A DNA stretch of 64,000 nt from Zeus faber (Eukaryota; Chordata; Actinopteri; Zeiformes; Zeidae), in NCBI GenBank assembly GCA_960531495.1, contig CAUIJY010000071.1:2232001-2296000 (forward strand), in the 5' to 3' direction. The translations under genes were made by a program, and so were the position numbers. Every line of letters begins with the position of its first letter. The first letter of the stretch is position 1. Shown piece after piece: positions 21,896 through 37,100 of this stretch. Below the pieces are notes generated by a model, which was not told the origin of the DNA, searched no databases, and saw nothing but the letters and a program-made list of their open reading frames with translations.

Positions 21896-24800
21896 ATGTA
21901 TTTTTCGAGTTCAGATAATTTTCATCAAAGTCTACACGTGGGAAAAAACGCATTTTCAGTCGATTTAAACGTCGATTTCGCGGAACGGTTAAACACTTCA
22001 GTCATTACTCTATGTGACAGTGTCAGACAGTTTAAATACAATGATAAACTAGTATGTGCTGCTAAAGTCTTGTTTGTCAACCAGTTTTAGGCCCATATAA
22101 AATGTATTTTTCGAGTTATGATAATTTTCATCAATGTCTACACGTGGGAAAAAACGCATTTTCAGTCGATTTAAACGTCGATTTGGCGGAACGGTTAAAC
22201 GCTTCAGTCATTACTCTATGTGACAGTGTCAGTCAGTTTAAATACAATGATGAACTAGTATGTGCTGCTAAAGTCTTGTTTGTCAACCAGTTTTAGGCCC
22301 ATATAAAATGTATTTTTCGAGTTCAGATAATTTTCATCAAAGTCTACACGTGGGAAAAAACGCATTTTCAGTCGATTTAAACGTCGATTTCGCGGAACGG
22401 TTAAACACTTCAGTCATTACTCTATGTGACAGTGTCAGACAGTTTAAATACAATGATAAACTAGTATGTGCTGCTAAAGTCTTGTTTGTCAACCACTTTT
22501 AGGCCCAAATAAAATGTATTTTTCGAGTTCTGATAATTTTCATCAAAGTCTACACGTGAGAAAAAACGCATTTTCAGCCGATTTAAACGTCGAAAAGGCG
22601 AATCGGTTGAACGCTTCAGTCATTACTCCTTGTGACAGTGTCAGAAAGTGTAAATACAATGATAAACTAGTATGTGCTGCTAAAGTGTTGTTTGCCAACC
22701 AGTTTTAGGCCCATATAAAATGTATTTTTCGAGTTATGATCATTTTCCGAACTTTGGACCGTTTGCTGTCTAGCTGAATTAGAGAAACACCGAACCATTG
22801 TCTCTTTGTAGGCGCATGATTTAGAATGCTGCAGTACACCATATAACTTTAATGAATATGAGGAACTATTATGTGCTTCTTAAGTCTTTCTCAAAGACAG
22901 TTTAAATACAATGATAAACTAGTATGTGCTGCTAAAGTGTTGTTTGTCAACCAGTTTTAGGCCCATATAAAATGTATTTTTCGAGTTCTGATAATTTTCA
23001 TCAAAGTCTACACATGTGGGAAAAAATGCATTTTAAGCCGATTTTAACGTCGATTTGGTGGAACGGTTAAACGCTTCAGTCATTACTCTATGTGACAGTG
23101 TCAGACAGTTTAAATACAATGATAAACTAGTATGTGCTGCTAAAGTGTTGTTTGTCAAACAGTTTTAGGTCCATATAAAATGTATTTTTCGAGTTATGAT
23201 CATTTTCAGAACTTTGGACGATTTGCTGTCTAGCTGAATTAGAGAAACACCGAACAATTGTCTCTTTGTAGGTGCATGATTTTGAATGCTGCAGTACACC
23301 ATATAACTTTAATTAATATGAGGAACTATTATGTGCTTCTTAAGTCTTTCTCAAAGACAGTTTAAATACAATGATGAACTAGTATGTGCTGCTAAAGTCT
23401 TGTTTGTCAACCAGTTTTAGGCCCATATAAAATGTATTTTTCGAGTTCAGATAATTTTCATCAAAGTCTACACGTGGGAAAAAACGCATTTTCAGTCGAT
23501 TTAAACGTCGATTTGGCGGAACGGTTAAACACTTCAGTCATTACTCTATGTGACAGTGTCAGACAGTTTAAATACAATGATAAACTAGTATGTGCTGCTA
23601 AAGTCTTGTTTGTCAACCAGTTTTAGGCCCAAATAAAATGTATTTTTCGAGTTCTGATAATTTTCATCAAAGTCTACACGTGGGAAAAAACGCATTTTCA
23701 GCCGATTTTAACGTCGATTTGGCGGAACGGTTAAACGCTTCAGTCATTACTCTATGTGACAGTGTCAGACAGTTTAAATACAATGATAAACTAGTATGTG
23801 CTGCTAAAGTGTTGTTTGCCAACCAGTTTTAGGCCCATATAAAATGTATTTTTCGAGTTATGATCATTTTCCGAACTTTGGACCGTTTGCTGTCTAGCTG
23901 AATTAGAGAAACACCGAACCATTGTCTCTTTGTAGGCGCATGATTCAGAATACTGCAGTACAGCATAGAAATTTAATTAATATGATGAACTATTATGTGC
24001 TTCTTAAGTTTTTCTCACAGAGTTCTAGGCCCATCTAACATGTATTTGTGGAGTTATGATCATTTTCAGAACTTTGGACGATTTGCTGTCGAGCTGAATT
24101 AGAGAAACACCGAACCATTGTCTCTTTGTAGGTGAATGATTCAGAATGCTGCAGTACACCATATAACTTTAATTAATATGAGGAACAATTATTTTGCTTC
24201 TTAAGTCTTTCTCAAAGACAGTTTAAATACAATGATGAACTAGTATGTGCTGCTTATGTCTTGTTTGTCAACCAGTTTTAGGCCCATATAAAATGTATTT
24301 TTCGAGTTCTGATAATTTTCATCAAAGTCTACACGTGGGAAAAAACGCATTTTCAGTCGATTTAAACGTCGATTTCGCGGAACGGTTAAACACTTCAGTC
24401 ATTACTCTATGTGACAGTGTCAGACAGTTTAAATACAATGATAAACTAGTATGTGCTGCTAAAGTCTTGTTTGTCAACCACTTTTAGGCCCAAATAAAAT
24501 GTATTTTTCGAGTTCTGATAATTTTCATCAAAGTCTACACGTGAGAAAAAACGCATTTTCAGCCGATTTAAACGTCGAAAAGGCGAATCGGTTGAACGCT
24601 TCAGTCATTACTCCTTGTGACAGTGTCAGAAAGTGTAAATACAATGATAAACTAGTATGTGCTGCTAAAGTGTTGTTTGCCAACCAGTTTTAGGCCCATA
24701 TAAAATGTATTTTTCGAGTTATGATCATTTTCCGAACTTTGGACCGTTTGCTGTCTAGCTGAATTAGAGAAACACCGAACCATTGTCTCTTTGTAGGCGC

Positions 24801-24956
24801 ATGATTTAGAATGCTGCAGTACACCATATAACTTTAATGAATATGAGGAACTATTATGTGCTTCTTAAGTCTTTCTCAAAGACAGTTTAAATACAATGAT
24901 AAACTAGTATGTGCTGCTAAAGTGTTGTTTGTCAACCAGTTTTAGGCCCATATAAA
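21690..24956 (+). repeat. 3267-bp higher-order unit, copy 1: A A A A A B A B A A C B A A B
   Basis: Unit starts: 21690, 21896, 22102, 22308, 22514, 22720 (B), 22972 (A, 208), 23180 (B), 23432, 23638, 23844 (C), 24040 (B), 24293, 24499, 24705 (B). It opens with a 412-bp A-A dimer present twice (21690 and 22102). A monomers with GATTTCGCGGAACGG, AACCACTTTTAGG and TCAGAAAGTGTAAATAC are diagnostic of this block and its copy. Confidence 0.93.
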
Positions 24957-27900
24957 ATGTATTTTTCGAGTTATGATAATTTTCATCAATGTCTACACGT
25001 GGGAAAAAACGCATTTTCAGTCGATTTAAACGTCGATTTGGCGGAACGGTTAAACGCTTCAGTCATTACTCTATGTGACAGTGTCAGTCAGTTTAAATAC
25101 AATGATGAACTAGTATGTGCTGCTAAAGTCTTGTTTGTCAACCAGTTTTAGGCCCATATAAAATGTATTTTTCGAGTTCAGATAATTTTCATCAAAGTCT
25201 CCACGTGGGAAAAAACGCATTTTCAGTCGATTTAAACGTCGATTTCGCGGAACGGTTAAACACTTCAGTCATTACTCTATGTGACAGTGTCAGACAGTTT
25301 AAATACAATGATAAACTAGTATGTGCTGCTAAAGTCTTGTTTGTCAACCAGTTTTAGGCCCATATAAAATGTATTTTTCGAGTTATGATAATTTTCATCA
25401 ATGTCTACACGTGGGAAAAAACGCATTTTCAGTCGATTTAAACGTCGATTTGGCGGAACGGTTAAACGCTTCAGTCATTACTCTATGTGACAGTGTCAGT
25501 CAGTTTAAATACAATGATGAACTAGTATGTGCTGCTAAAGTCTTGTTTGTCAACCAGTTTTAGGCCCATATAAAATGTATTTTTCGAGTTCAGATAATTT
25601 TCATCAAAGTCTACACGTGGGAAAAAACGCATTTTCAGTCGATTTAAACGTCGATTTCGCGGAACGGTTAAACACTTCAGTCATTACTCTATGTGACAGT
25701 GTCAGACAGTTTAAATACAATGATAAACTAGTATGTGCTGCTAAAGTCTTGTTTGTCAACCACTTTTAGGCCCAAATAAAATGTATTTTTCGAGTTCTGA
25801 TAATTTTCATCAAAGTCTACACGTGAGAAAAAACGCATTTTCAGCCGATTTAAACGTCGAAAAGGCGAATCGGTTGAACGCTTCAGTCATTACTCCTTGT
25901 GACAGTGTCAGAAAGTGTAAATACAATGATAAACTAGTATGTGCTGCTAAAGTGTTGTTTGCCAACCAGTTTTAGGCCCATATAAAATGTATTTTTCGAG
26001 TTATGATCATTTTCCGAACTTTGGACCGTTTGCTGTCTAGCTGAATTAGAGAAACACCGAACCATTGTCTCTTTGTAGGCGCATGATTTAGAATGCTGCA
26101 GTACACCATATAACTTTAATGAATATGAGGAACTATTATGTGCTTCTTAAGTCTTTCTCAAAGACAGTTTAAATACAATGATAAACTAGTATGTGCTGCT
26201 AAAGTGTTGTTTGTCAACCAGTTTTAGGCCCATATAAAATGTATTTTTCGAGTTCTGATAATTTTCATCAAAGTCTACACATGTGGGAAAAAATGCATTT
26301 TAAGCCGATTTTAACGTCGATTTGGTGGAACGGTTAAACGCTTCAGTCATTACTCTATGTGACAGTGTCAGACAGTTTAAATACAATGATAAACTAGTAT
26401 GTGCTGCTAAAGTGTTGTTTGTCAAACAGTTTTAGGTCCATATAAAATGTATTTTTCGAGTTATGATCATTTTCAGAACTTTGGACGATTTGCTGTCTAG
26501 CTGAATTAGAGAAACACCGAACAATTGTCTCTTTGTAGGTGCATGATTTTGAATGCTGCAGTACACCATATAACTTTAATTAATATGAGGAACTATTATG
26601 TGCTTCTTAAGTCTTTCTCAAAGACAGTTTAAATACAATGATGAACTAGTATGTGCTGCTAAAGTCTTGTTTGTCAACCAGTTTTAGGCCCATATAAAAT
26701 GTATTTTTCGAGTTCAGATAATTTTCATCAAAGTCTACACGTGGGAAAAAACGCATTTTCAGTCGATTTAAACGTCGATTTGGCGGAACGGTTAAACACT
26801 TCAGTCATTACTCTATGTGACAGTGTCAGACAGTTTAAATACAATGATAAACTAGTATGTGCTGCTAAAGTCTTGTTTGTCAACCAGTTTTAGGCCCAAA
26901 TAAAATGTATTTTTCGAGTTCTGATAATTTTCATCAAAGTCTACACGTGGGAAAAAACGCATTTTCAGCCGATTTTAACGTCGATTTGGCGGAACGGTTA
27001 AACGCTTCAGTCATTACTCTATGTGACAGTGTCAGACAGTTTAAATACAATGATAAACTAGTATGTGCTGCTAAAGTGTTGTTTGCCAACCAGTTTTAGG
27101 CCCATATAAAATGTATTTTTCGAGTTATGATCATTTTCCGAACTTTGGACCGTTTGCTGTCTAGCTGAATTAGAGAAACACCGAACCATTGTCTCTTTGT
27201 AGGCGCATGATTCAGAATACTGCAGTACAGCATAGAAATTTAATTAATATGATGAACTATTATGTGCTTCTTAAGTTTTTCTCACAGAGTTCTAGGCCCA
27301 TCTAACATGTATTTGTGGAGTTATGATCATTTTCAGAACTTTGGACGATTTGCTGTCGAGCTGAATTAGAGAAACACCGAACCATTGTCTCTTTGTAGGT
27401 GAATGATTCAGAATGCTGCAGTACACCATATAACTTTAATTAATATGAGGAACAATTATTTTGCTTCTTAAGTCTTTCTCAAAGACAGTTTAAATACAAT
27501 GATGAACTAGTATGTGCTGCTTATGTCTTGTTTGTCAACCAGTTTTAGGCCCATATAAAATGTATTTTTCGAGTTCTGATAATTTTCATCAAAGTCTACA
27601 CGTGGGAAAAAACGCATTTTCAGTCGATTTAAACGTCGATTTCGCGGAACGGTTAAACACTTCAGTCATTACTCTATGTGACAGTGTCAGACAGTTTAAA
27701 TACAATGATAAACTAGTATGTGCTGCTAAAGTCTTGTTTGTCAACCACTTTTAGGCCCAAATAAAATGTATTTTTCGAGTTCTGATAATTTTCATCAAAG
27801 TCTACACGTGAGAAAAAACGCATTTTCAGCCGATTTAAACGTTGAAAAGGCGAATCGGTTGAACGCTTCAGTCATTACTCCTTGTGACAGTGTCAGAAAG

Positions 27901-28223
27901 TGTAAATACAATGATAAACTAGTATGTGCTGCTAAAGTGTTGTTTGCCAACCAGTTTTAGGCCCATATAAAATGTATTTTTCGAGTTATGATCATTTTCC
28001 GAACTTTGGACCGTTTGCTGTCTAGCTGAATTAGAGAAACACCGAACCATTGTCTCTTTGTAGGCGCATGATTTAGAATGCTGCAGTACACCATATAACT
28101 TTAATGAATATGAGGAACTATTATGTGCTTCTTAAGTCTTTCTCAAAGACAGTTTAAATACAATGATAAACTAGTATGTGCTGCTAAAGTGTTGTTTGTC
28201 AACCAGTTTTAGGCCCATATAAA
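24957..28223 (+). repeat. 3267-bp higher-order unit, copy 2
   Basis: Same 15-monomer order as 21690-24956, every unit start shifted by exactly 3267. Differences are rare point changes, for example GTCTCCACGTGGG at 25198 and AACGTTGAAAAGG at 27840, indicating a recent tandem duplication. A 1985-bp sub-block (A B A B A A C B A) starting at 25781 is followed in tandem by another copy starting at 27766. Confidence 0.93.
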
Positions 28224-30409
28224 ATGTATTTTTCGAGTTCTGATAATTTTCATCAAAGTCTACACATGTGGGAAAAAATGCATTTTAAGCCGATTTTAAC
28301 GTCGATTTGGTGGAACGGTTAAACGCTTCAGTCATTACTCTATGTGACAGTGTCAGACAGTTTAAATACAATGATAAACTAGTATGTGCTGCTAAAGTGT
28401 TGTTTGTCAAACAGTTTTAGGTCCATATAAAATGTATTTTTCGAGTTATGATCATTTTCAGAACTTTGGACGATTTGCTGTCTAGCTGAATTAGAGAAAC
28501 ACCGAACAATTGTCTCTTTGTAGGTGCATGATTTTGAATGCTGCAGTACACCATATAACTTTAATTAATATGAGGAACTATTATGTGCTTCTTAAGTCTT
28601 TCTCAAAGACAGTTTAAATACAATGATGAACTAGTATGTGCTGCTAAAGTCTTGTTTGTCAACCAGTTTTAGGCCCATATAAAATGTATTTTTCGAGTTC
28701 AGATAATTTTCATCAAAGTCTACACGTGGGAAAAAACGCATTTTCAGTCGATTTAAACGTCGATTTGGCGGAACGGTTAAACACTTCAGTCATTACTCTA
28801 TGTGACAGTGTCAGACAGTTTAAATACAATGATAAACTAGTATGTGCTGCTAAAGTCTTGTTTGTCAACCAGTTTTAGGCCCAAATAAAATGTATTTTTC
28901 GAGTTCTGATAATTTTCATCAAAGTCTACACGTGGGAAAAAACGCATTTTCAGCCGATTTTAACGTCGATTTGGCGGAACGGTTAAACGCTTCAGTCATT
29001 ACTCTATGTGACAGTGTCAGACAGTTTAAATACAATGATAAACTAGTATGTGCTGCTAAAGTGTTGTTTGCCAACCAGTTTTAGGCCCATATAAAATGTA
29101 TTTTTCGAGTTATGATCATTTTCCGAACTTTGGACCGTTTGCTGTCTAGCTGAATTAGAGAAACACCGAACCATTGTCTCTTTGTAGGCGCATGATTCAG
29201 AATACTGCAGTACAGCATAGAAATTTAATTAATATGATGAACTATTATGTGCTTCTTAAGTTTTTCTCACAGAGTTCTAGGCCCATCTAACATGTATTTG
29301 TGGAGTTATGATCATTTTCAGAACTTTGGACGATTTGCTGTCGAGCTGAATTAGAGAAACACCGAACCATTGTCTCTTTGTAGGTGAATGATTCAGAATG
29401 CTGCAGTACACCATATAACTTTAATTAATATGAGGAACAATTATTTTGCTTCTTAAGTCTTTCTCAAAGACAGTTTAAATACAATGATGAACTAGTATGT
29501 GCTGCTTATGTCTTGTTTGTCAACCAGTTTTAGGCCCATATAAAATGTATTTTTCGAGTTCTGATAATTTTCATCAAAGTCTACACATGTGGGAAAAAAT
29601 GCATTTTCAGCTGATTTTAACGTCGATTTGGTGGAACGGTTAAACGCTTCAGTCATTACTCTATGTGACAGTGTCAGACAGTTTAAATACAATGATCAAC
29701 TAGTATGTGCTGCTAAAGTGTTGTTTGTCAAACAGTTTTAGGTCCATATAAAATGTATTTTTCGAGTTATGATCATTTTCAGAACTTTGGACGATTTGCT
29801 GTCTAGCTGAATTAGAGAAACACCGAACCATTGTCTCTTTGTAGGCGCATGATTCAGAATACTGCAGTACAGCATAGAAATTTAATTAATATGATGAACT
29901 ATTATGTGCTTCTTAAGTTTTTCTCACAGAGTTCTAGGCCCATCTAACATGTATTTGTGGAGTTATGATCATTTTCAGAACTTTGGACGATTTGCTGTCG
30001 AGCTGAATTAGAGAAACACCGAACCATTGTCTCTTTGTAGGTGAATGATTCAGAATGCTGCAGTACACCATATAACTTTAATTAATATGAGGAACAATTA
30101 TTTTGCTTCTTAAGTCTTTCTCAAAGACAGTTTAAATACAATGATGAACTAGTATGTGCTGCTTATGTCTTGTTTGTCAACCAGTTTTAGGCCCATATAA
30201 AATGTATTTTTCGAGTTCTGATAATTTTCATCAAAGTCTACACATGTGGGAAAAAATGCATTTTCAGCTGATTTTAACGTCGATTTGGTGGAACGGTTAA
30301 ACGCTTCAGTCATTACTCTATGTGACAGTGTCAGACAGTTTAAATACAATGATCAACTAGTATGTGCTGCTAAAGTGTTGTTTGTCAAACAGTTTTAGGC
30401 CCATATAAA
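27766..30409 (+). repeat. Partial 1985-bp repeat, then two 657-bp units (C B A)
   Basis: 27766-29544 repeats 25781-27559 unit for unit, then the order changes. 29096-29752 and 29753-30409 are tandem C-B-A(208) blocks of 657 bp each; at the switch the C head becomes GGTCCATATAAAATG with TTTTCAGAACTTTGG, so the exchange that made this duplication fell within the B/C core. Confidence 0.88.
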
Positions 30410-33400
30410 ATGTATTTTTCGAGTTATGATAATTTTCATCAAAGTCTACACGTGGGAAAAAACGCATTTTCAGCCGATTTTAACGTCGATTTGGCGGAAC
30501 GGTTAAACGCTTCAGTCATTACTCTATGTGACAGTGTCAGACAGTTTAAATACAATGATAAACTAGTATGTGCTGCTAAAGTGTTGTTTGTCAAACAGTT
30601 TTAGGTCCATATAAAATGTATTTTTCGAGTTATGATCATTTTCAGAACTTTGGACGATTTGCTGTCTAGCTGAATTAGAGAAACACCGAACAATTGTCTC
30701 TTTGTAGGTGCATGATTTTGAATGCTGCAGTACACCATATAACTTTAATTAATATGAGGAACAATTATGTGCTTCTTAAGTCTTTCTCAAAGACAGTTTA
30801 AATACAATGATAAACTAGTATGTGCAGCTAAAGTCTTGTTTGTCAACCAGTTTTAGGCCCATATAAAATGTATTTTTCGAGTTATGATAATTTTCATCAA
30901 TGTCTACACGTGGGAAAAAACGCATTTTCAGTCGATTTAAACGTCGATTTGGCGGAACGGTTAAACGCTTCAGTCATTACTCTATGTGACAGTGTCAGTC
31001 AGTTTAAATACAATGATGAACTAGTATGTGCTGCTAAAGTCTTGTTTGTCAACCAGTTTTAGGCCCATATAAAATGTATTTTTCGAGTTCAGATAATTTT
31101 CATCAAAGTCTACACATGGGAAAAAACGCATTTTCAGTCGATTTAAACGTCGATTTGGCGGAACGGTTAAACACTTCAGTCATTACTCTATGTGACAGTG
31201 TCAGACAGTTTAAATACAATGATAAACTAGTATGTGCTGCTAAAGTCTTGTTTGTCAACCAGTTTTATGCCCAAATAAAATGTATTTTTCGAGTTCTGAT
31301 AATTTCCCGAACTTTGGACCGTTTGCTGTCTAGCTGAATTAGAGAAACACCGAACCATTGTCTCTTTGTTGGTGAATGATTCAGAATGCTGCAGTACACC
31401 ATATAACTTTAATTAATATGAGGAACAATTATTTTGCTTCTTAAGTCTTTCTCAAAGACAGTTTAAATACAATGATAAACTAGTATGTGCTGCTAAAGTG
31501 TTGTTTGTCAACCAGTTTTAGGCCCATATAAAATGTATTTTTCGAGTTATGATAATTTTCATCAAAGTCTACACATGTGGGAAAAAACGCATTTTCAGCC
31601 GATTTAAACGTCGAAAAGGCGGATCGGTTAAACGCTTCAGCCATTACTCTGTGACAGTGTCAGACAGTTTAAATACAATGATAAACTAGTATGTGCTACT
31701 AAAGTCTTGTTTGTCAACCAGTTTTAGGCCCATATAAAATGTATTTTTCGAGTTCTGATAATTTTCATCAAAGTCTACACGTGGGAAAAAACGCATTTTC
31801 AGCCGATTTTAACGTCGATTTGGCGGAACGGTTAAAAGCTTCAGTCATTACTCTATGTGACAGTGTCAGACAGTTTAAATACAATGATAAACTAGTATGT
31901 GCTGCTAAAGTGTTGTTTGCCAACCAGTTTTAGGCCCATATAAAATGTATTTTTCGAGTTATGATCATTTTGCGAACTTTGGACCGTTTGCTGTCTAGCT
32001 GAATTAGAGAAACACCGAACCATTGTCTCTTTGTAGGCGCATGATTCAGAATACTGCAGTACAGCATAGAAATTTAATTAATATGATGAACTATTATGTG
32101 CTTCTTAAGTTTTTCTCACAGAGTTCTAGGCCCATCTAACATGTATTTGTGGAGTTATGATCATTTTCAGAACTTTGGACGATTTGCTGTCGAGCTGAAT
32201 TAGAGAAACACCGAACCATTGTCTCTTTGTAGGTGAATGATTCAGAATGCTGCAGTACACCATATAACTTTAATTAATATGAGGAACAATTATTTTGCTT
32301 CTTAAGTCTTTCTCAAAGACAGTTTAAATACAATGATGAACTAGTATGTGCTGCTTATGTCTTGTTTGTCAACCAGTTTTAGGCCCATATAAAATGTATT
32401 TTTCGAGTTCTGATAATTTTCATCAAAGTCTACACATGTGGGAAAAAATGCATTTTCAGCTGATTTTAACGTCGATTTGGTGGAACGGTTAAACGCTTCA
32501 GTCATTACTCTATGTGACAGTGTCAGACAGTTTAAATACAATGATAAACTAGTATGTGCTGCTAAAGTGTTGTTTGCCAACCAGTTTTAGGCCCATATAA
32601 AATGTATTTTTCGAGTTATGATCATTTTCCGAACTTTGGACCGTTTGCTGTCTAGCTGAATTAGAGAAACACCGAACCATTGTCTCTTTGTAGGCGCATG
32701 ATTTAGAATGCTGCAGTACACCATATAACTTTAATGAATATGAGGAACTATTATGTGCTTCTTAAGTCTTTCTCAAAGACAGTTTAAATACAATGATAAA
32801 CTAGTATGTGCTGCTATAGTGTTGTTTGTCAACCAGTTTTAGGCCCATATAAAATGTATTTTTCGAGTTCTGATAATTTTCATCAAAGTCTACACGTGGG
32901 AAAAAACGCATTTTCAGCCGATTTTAACGTCGATTTGGCGGAACGGTTAAACGCTTCAGTCATCACTCTATGTGACAGTGTCAGACAGTTTAAATACAAT
33001 GATAAACTAGTATGTGCTGCTAAAGTGTTGTATGTCAAACAGTTTTAGGTCCATATAAAATGTATTTTTCGAGTTATGATCATTTTCAGAACTTTGGACG
33101 ATTTGCTGTCTAGCTGAATTAGAGAAACACCGAACAATTGTCTCTTTGTAGGTGCATGATTTTGAATGCTGCAGTACACCATATAACTTTAATTAATATG
33201 AGGAACAATTATGTGCTTCTTAAGTCTTTCTCAAAGACAGTTTAAATACAATGATAAACTAGTATGTGCAGCTGAAGTCTTGTTTGTCAACCAGTTTTAG
33301 GCCCATATAAAATGTATTTTTCGAGTTATGATAATTTTCATCAATGTCTACACGTGGGAAAAAACGCATTTTCAGTCGATTTAAACGTCGATTTGGCGGA

Positions 33401-34161
33401 ACGGTTAAACGCTTCAGTCATTACTCTATGTGACAGTGTCAGACAGTTTAAATACAATGATAAACTAGTATGTGCTGCAAAAGTGTTGTTTGTCAGCCAG
33501 TTTTAGGCCCTTATAAAATGTATTTTTCGAGTTATGATCATTTTCAGAACTTTGGACGATTTGCTGTCGAGCTGAATTAGAGAAACACCGAACAATTGTC
33601 TCTTCAGAGGTGAATGATTCAGAATGCTGCAGTACAGCATAGAAATTTAATTAATATGATGAACTATTATGTGCTTCTTAAGTGTTTCTCACAGAGTTCT
33701 AGGCCCATCTAACATGTATTTGTGGAGTTATGATCATATTCAGAACTTTGGACGATTTGCTGTCTAGCTGAATTAGAGAAACACCGAACAATTGTTTCTT
33801 TGTAGGTGCATGATTCAGTATACTGCAGTACAGCATAGAAATTTAATTAATATGATGAACTATTATGTGCTTCTTAAGTGTTTCTCACAGAGTTCTAGGC
33901 CCATCTAACATGTATTTGTGGAGTTATGATCATATTCAGATCTTTGGACGATTTGCTGTCTAGCTGAATTAGAGAAACACCGAACAATTGTCTCTTTGTA
34001 GGTGCATGATTTTGAATGCTGCAGTACACCATATAACTTTAATTAATATGAGGAACAATTATGTGCTTCTTAAGTCTTTCTCAAAGACAGTTTAAATACA
34101 ATGATAAACTAGTATGTGCAGCTAAAGTCTTGTTTGTCAACCAGTTTTAGGCCCATATAAA
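30410..34161 (+). repeat. Forward array block with two imported segments
   Basis: Unit starts: 30410, 30616 (B), 30868, 31074, 31280 (B), 31533, 31739, 31945 (C), 32141 (B), 32394 (A, 208), 32602 (B), 32854, 33060 (B), 33312, 33518 (C), 33714 (C), 33910 (B). The first part matches 15233-17216 (offset 15177) and the later part matches 18743-19855 (offset 13859), sharing private variants with each. Two C units in a row occur only here in the forward array. Confidence 0.88.
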
Positions 34162-37100
34162 ATGTATTTTTCGAGTTATGATAATTTTCATCAATGTCTA
34201 CACGTGGGAAAAAACGCATTTTCAGTCGATTTAAACGTCGATTTGGCGGAACGGTTAAACGCTTCAGTCATTACTCTATGTGACAGTGTCAGTCAGTTTA
34301 AATACAATGATGAACTAGTATGTGCTGCTAAAGTCTTGTTTGTCAACCAGTTTTAGGCCCATATAAAATGTATTTTTCGAGTTCAGATAATTTTCATCAA
34401 AGTCTACACGTGGGAAAAAACGCATTTTCAGTCGATTTAAACGTCGATTTGGCGGAACGGTTAAACACTTCAGTCATTACTCTATGTGACAGTGTCAGAC
34501 AGTTTAAATACAATGATAAACTAGTATGTGCTGCTAAAGTCTTGTTTGTCAACCAGTTTTAGGCCCAAATAAAATGTATTTTTCGAGTTCTGATAATTTT
34601 CATCAAAGGCTACACGTGAGAAAAAACGCATTTTCAGCCGATTTAAACGTCGAAAAGGCGAATCGGTTGAACGCTTCAGTCATTACTCTATGTGACAGTG
34701 TCAGAAAGTGTAAATACAATGATAAACTAGTATGTGCTGCTAAAGTGTTGTTTGCCAACCAGTTTTAGGCCCATATAAAATGTATTTTTCGAGTTATGAT
34801 CATTTTCCGAACTTTGGACCGTTTGCTGTCTAGCTGAATTAGAGAAACACCGAACCATTGTCTCTTTGTTGGCGCATGATTTAGAATGCTGCAGTACACC
34901 ATATAACTTTAATGAATATGAGGAACTATTATGTGCTTCTTAAGTCTTTCTCAAAGACAGTTTAAATACAATGATAAACTAGTATGTGTTGCTAAAGTCT
35001 TGTTTGTCAACCAGTTTTAGGCCCATATAAAATGTATTTTTCGAGTTCTGATAATTTTCATCAAAGTCTACACATGTGGGAAAAAACGCATTTTCAGTCG
35101 ATTTAAACGTCGAAAAGGCGAATCGGTTAAACGCTTCAGTCATTACTCCATGTGACAGTGTCAGACAGTTTAAATACAATGATGAACTAGTATGTGCTGC
35201 TAAAGTGTTGTTTGTCAACCAGTTTTTGGCCCATATAAAATGTATTTTTCGAGTTCTGATAATTTTCATCAAAGTCTACACGTGGGAAAAAACGCATTTT
35301 CAGTCGATTTAAACGTCGATTTGGCGGAACGGTTAAACACTTCAGTCATTACTCTATGTGACAGTGTCAGACAGTTTAAATACAATGATAAACTAGTATG
35401 TGCTGCTAAAGTCTTGTTTGTCAACCAGTTTTAGGCCCAAATAAAATGTATTTTTCGAGTTCTGATAATTTTCCGAACTTTGGACCGTTTGCTGTCTAGC
35501 TGAATTAGAGAAACACCGAACCATTGTCTCTTTGTTGGTGAATGATTCAGAATGCTGCAGTACACCATATAACTTTAATTAATATGAGGAACAATTATTT
35601 TGCTTCTTAAGTCTTTCTCAAAGACAGTTTAAATACAATGATAAACTAGTATGTGCTGCTAAAGTGTTGTTTGTCAACCAGTTTTAGGCCCATATAAGAT
35701 GTATTTTTCGAGTTATGATAATTTTCATCAAAGTCTACACATGTGGGAAAAAACGCATTTTCAGCCGATTTAAACGTCGAAAAGGCGGATCGGTTAAACG
35801 CTTCAGCCATTACTCTGTGACAGTGTCAGACAGTTTAAATACAATGATAAACTAGTATGTGCTACTAAAGTCTTGTTTGTCAACCAGTTTTAGGCCCATA
35901 TAAAATGTATTTTTCGAGTTCTGATAATTTTCATCAAAGTCTACACGTGGGAAAAAACGCATTTTCAGCCGATTTTAACGTCGATTTGGCGGAACGGTTA
36001 AACGCTTCAGTCATTACTCTATGTGACAGTGTCAGACAGTTTAAATACAATGATAAACTAGTACGTGCTGCTAAAGTGTTGTTTGCCAACCAGTTTTAGG
36101 CCCATATAAAATGTATTTTTCGAGTTATGATCATTTTCCGAACTTTGGACCGTTTGCTGTCTAGCTGAATTAGAGAAACACCGAACCATTGTCTCTTTGT
36201 AGGCGCATGATTCAGAATACTGCAGTACAGCATAGAAATTTAATTAATATGATGAACTATTATGTGCTTCTTAAGTTTTTCTCACAGAGTTCTAGGCCCA
36301 TCTAACATGTATTTGTGGAGTTATGATCATTTTCAGAACTTTGGACGATTTGCTGTCGAGCTGAATTAGAGAAACACCGAACCATAGTCTCTTTGTAGGT
36401 GAATGATTCAGAATGCTGCAGTACACCATATAACTTTAATTAATATGAGGAACAATTATTTTGCTTCTTAAGTCTTTCTCAAAGACAGTTTAAATACAAT
36501 GATGAACTAGTATGTGCTGCTTATGTCTTGTTTGTCAACCAGTTTTAGGCCCATATAAAATGTATTTTTCGAGTTCTGATAATTTTCATCAAAGTCTACA
36601 CATGTGGGAAAAAATGCATTTTCAGCTGATTTTAACGTCGATTTGGTGGAACGGTTAAACGCTAAAGTCATTACTCTATGTGACAGTGTCAGACAGTTTA
36701 AATACAATGATCAACTAGTATGTGCTGCTAAAGTGTTGTTTGTCAAACAGTTTTAGGCCCATATAAAATGTATTTTTCGAGTTATGATAATTTTCATCAA
36801 AGTCTACACGTGGGAAAAAACGCATTTTCAGCCGATTTTAACGTCGATTTGGCGGAACGGTTAAACGCTTCAGTCATTACTCTATGTGACAGTGTCAGAC
36901 AGTTTAAATACAATGATAAACTAGTATGTGCTGCTAAAGTGTTGTTTGTCAAACAGTTTTAGGTCCATATAAAATGTATTTTTCGAGTTATGATCATTTT
37001 CAGAACTTTGGACGATTTGCTGTCTAGCTGAATTAGAGAAACACCGAACAATTGTCTCTTTGTAGGTGCATGATTTTGAATGCTGCAGTACACCATATAA

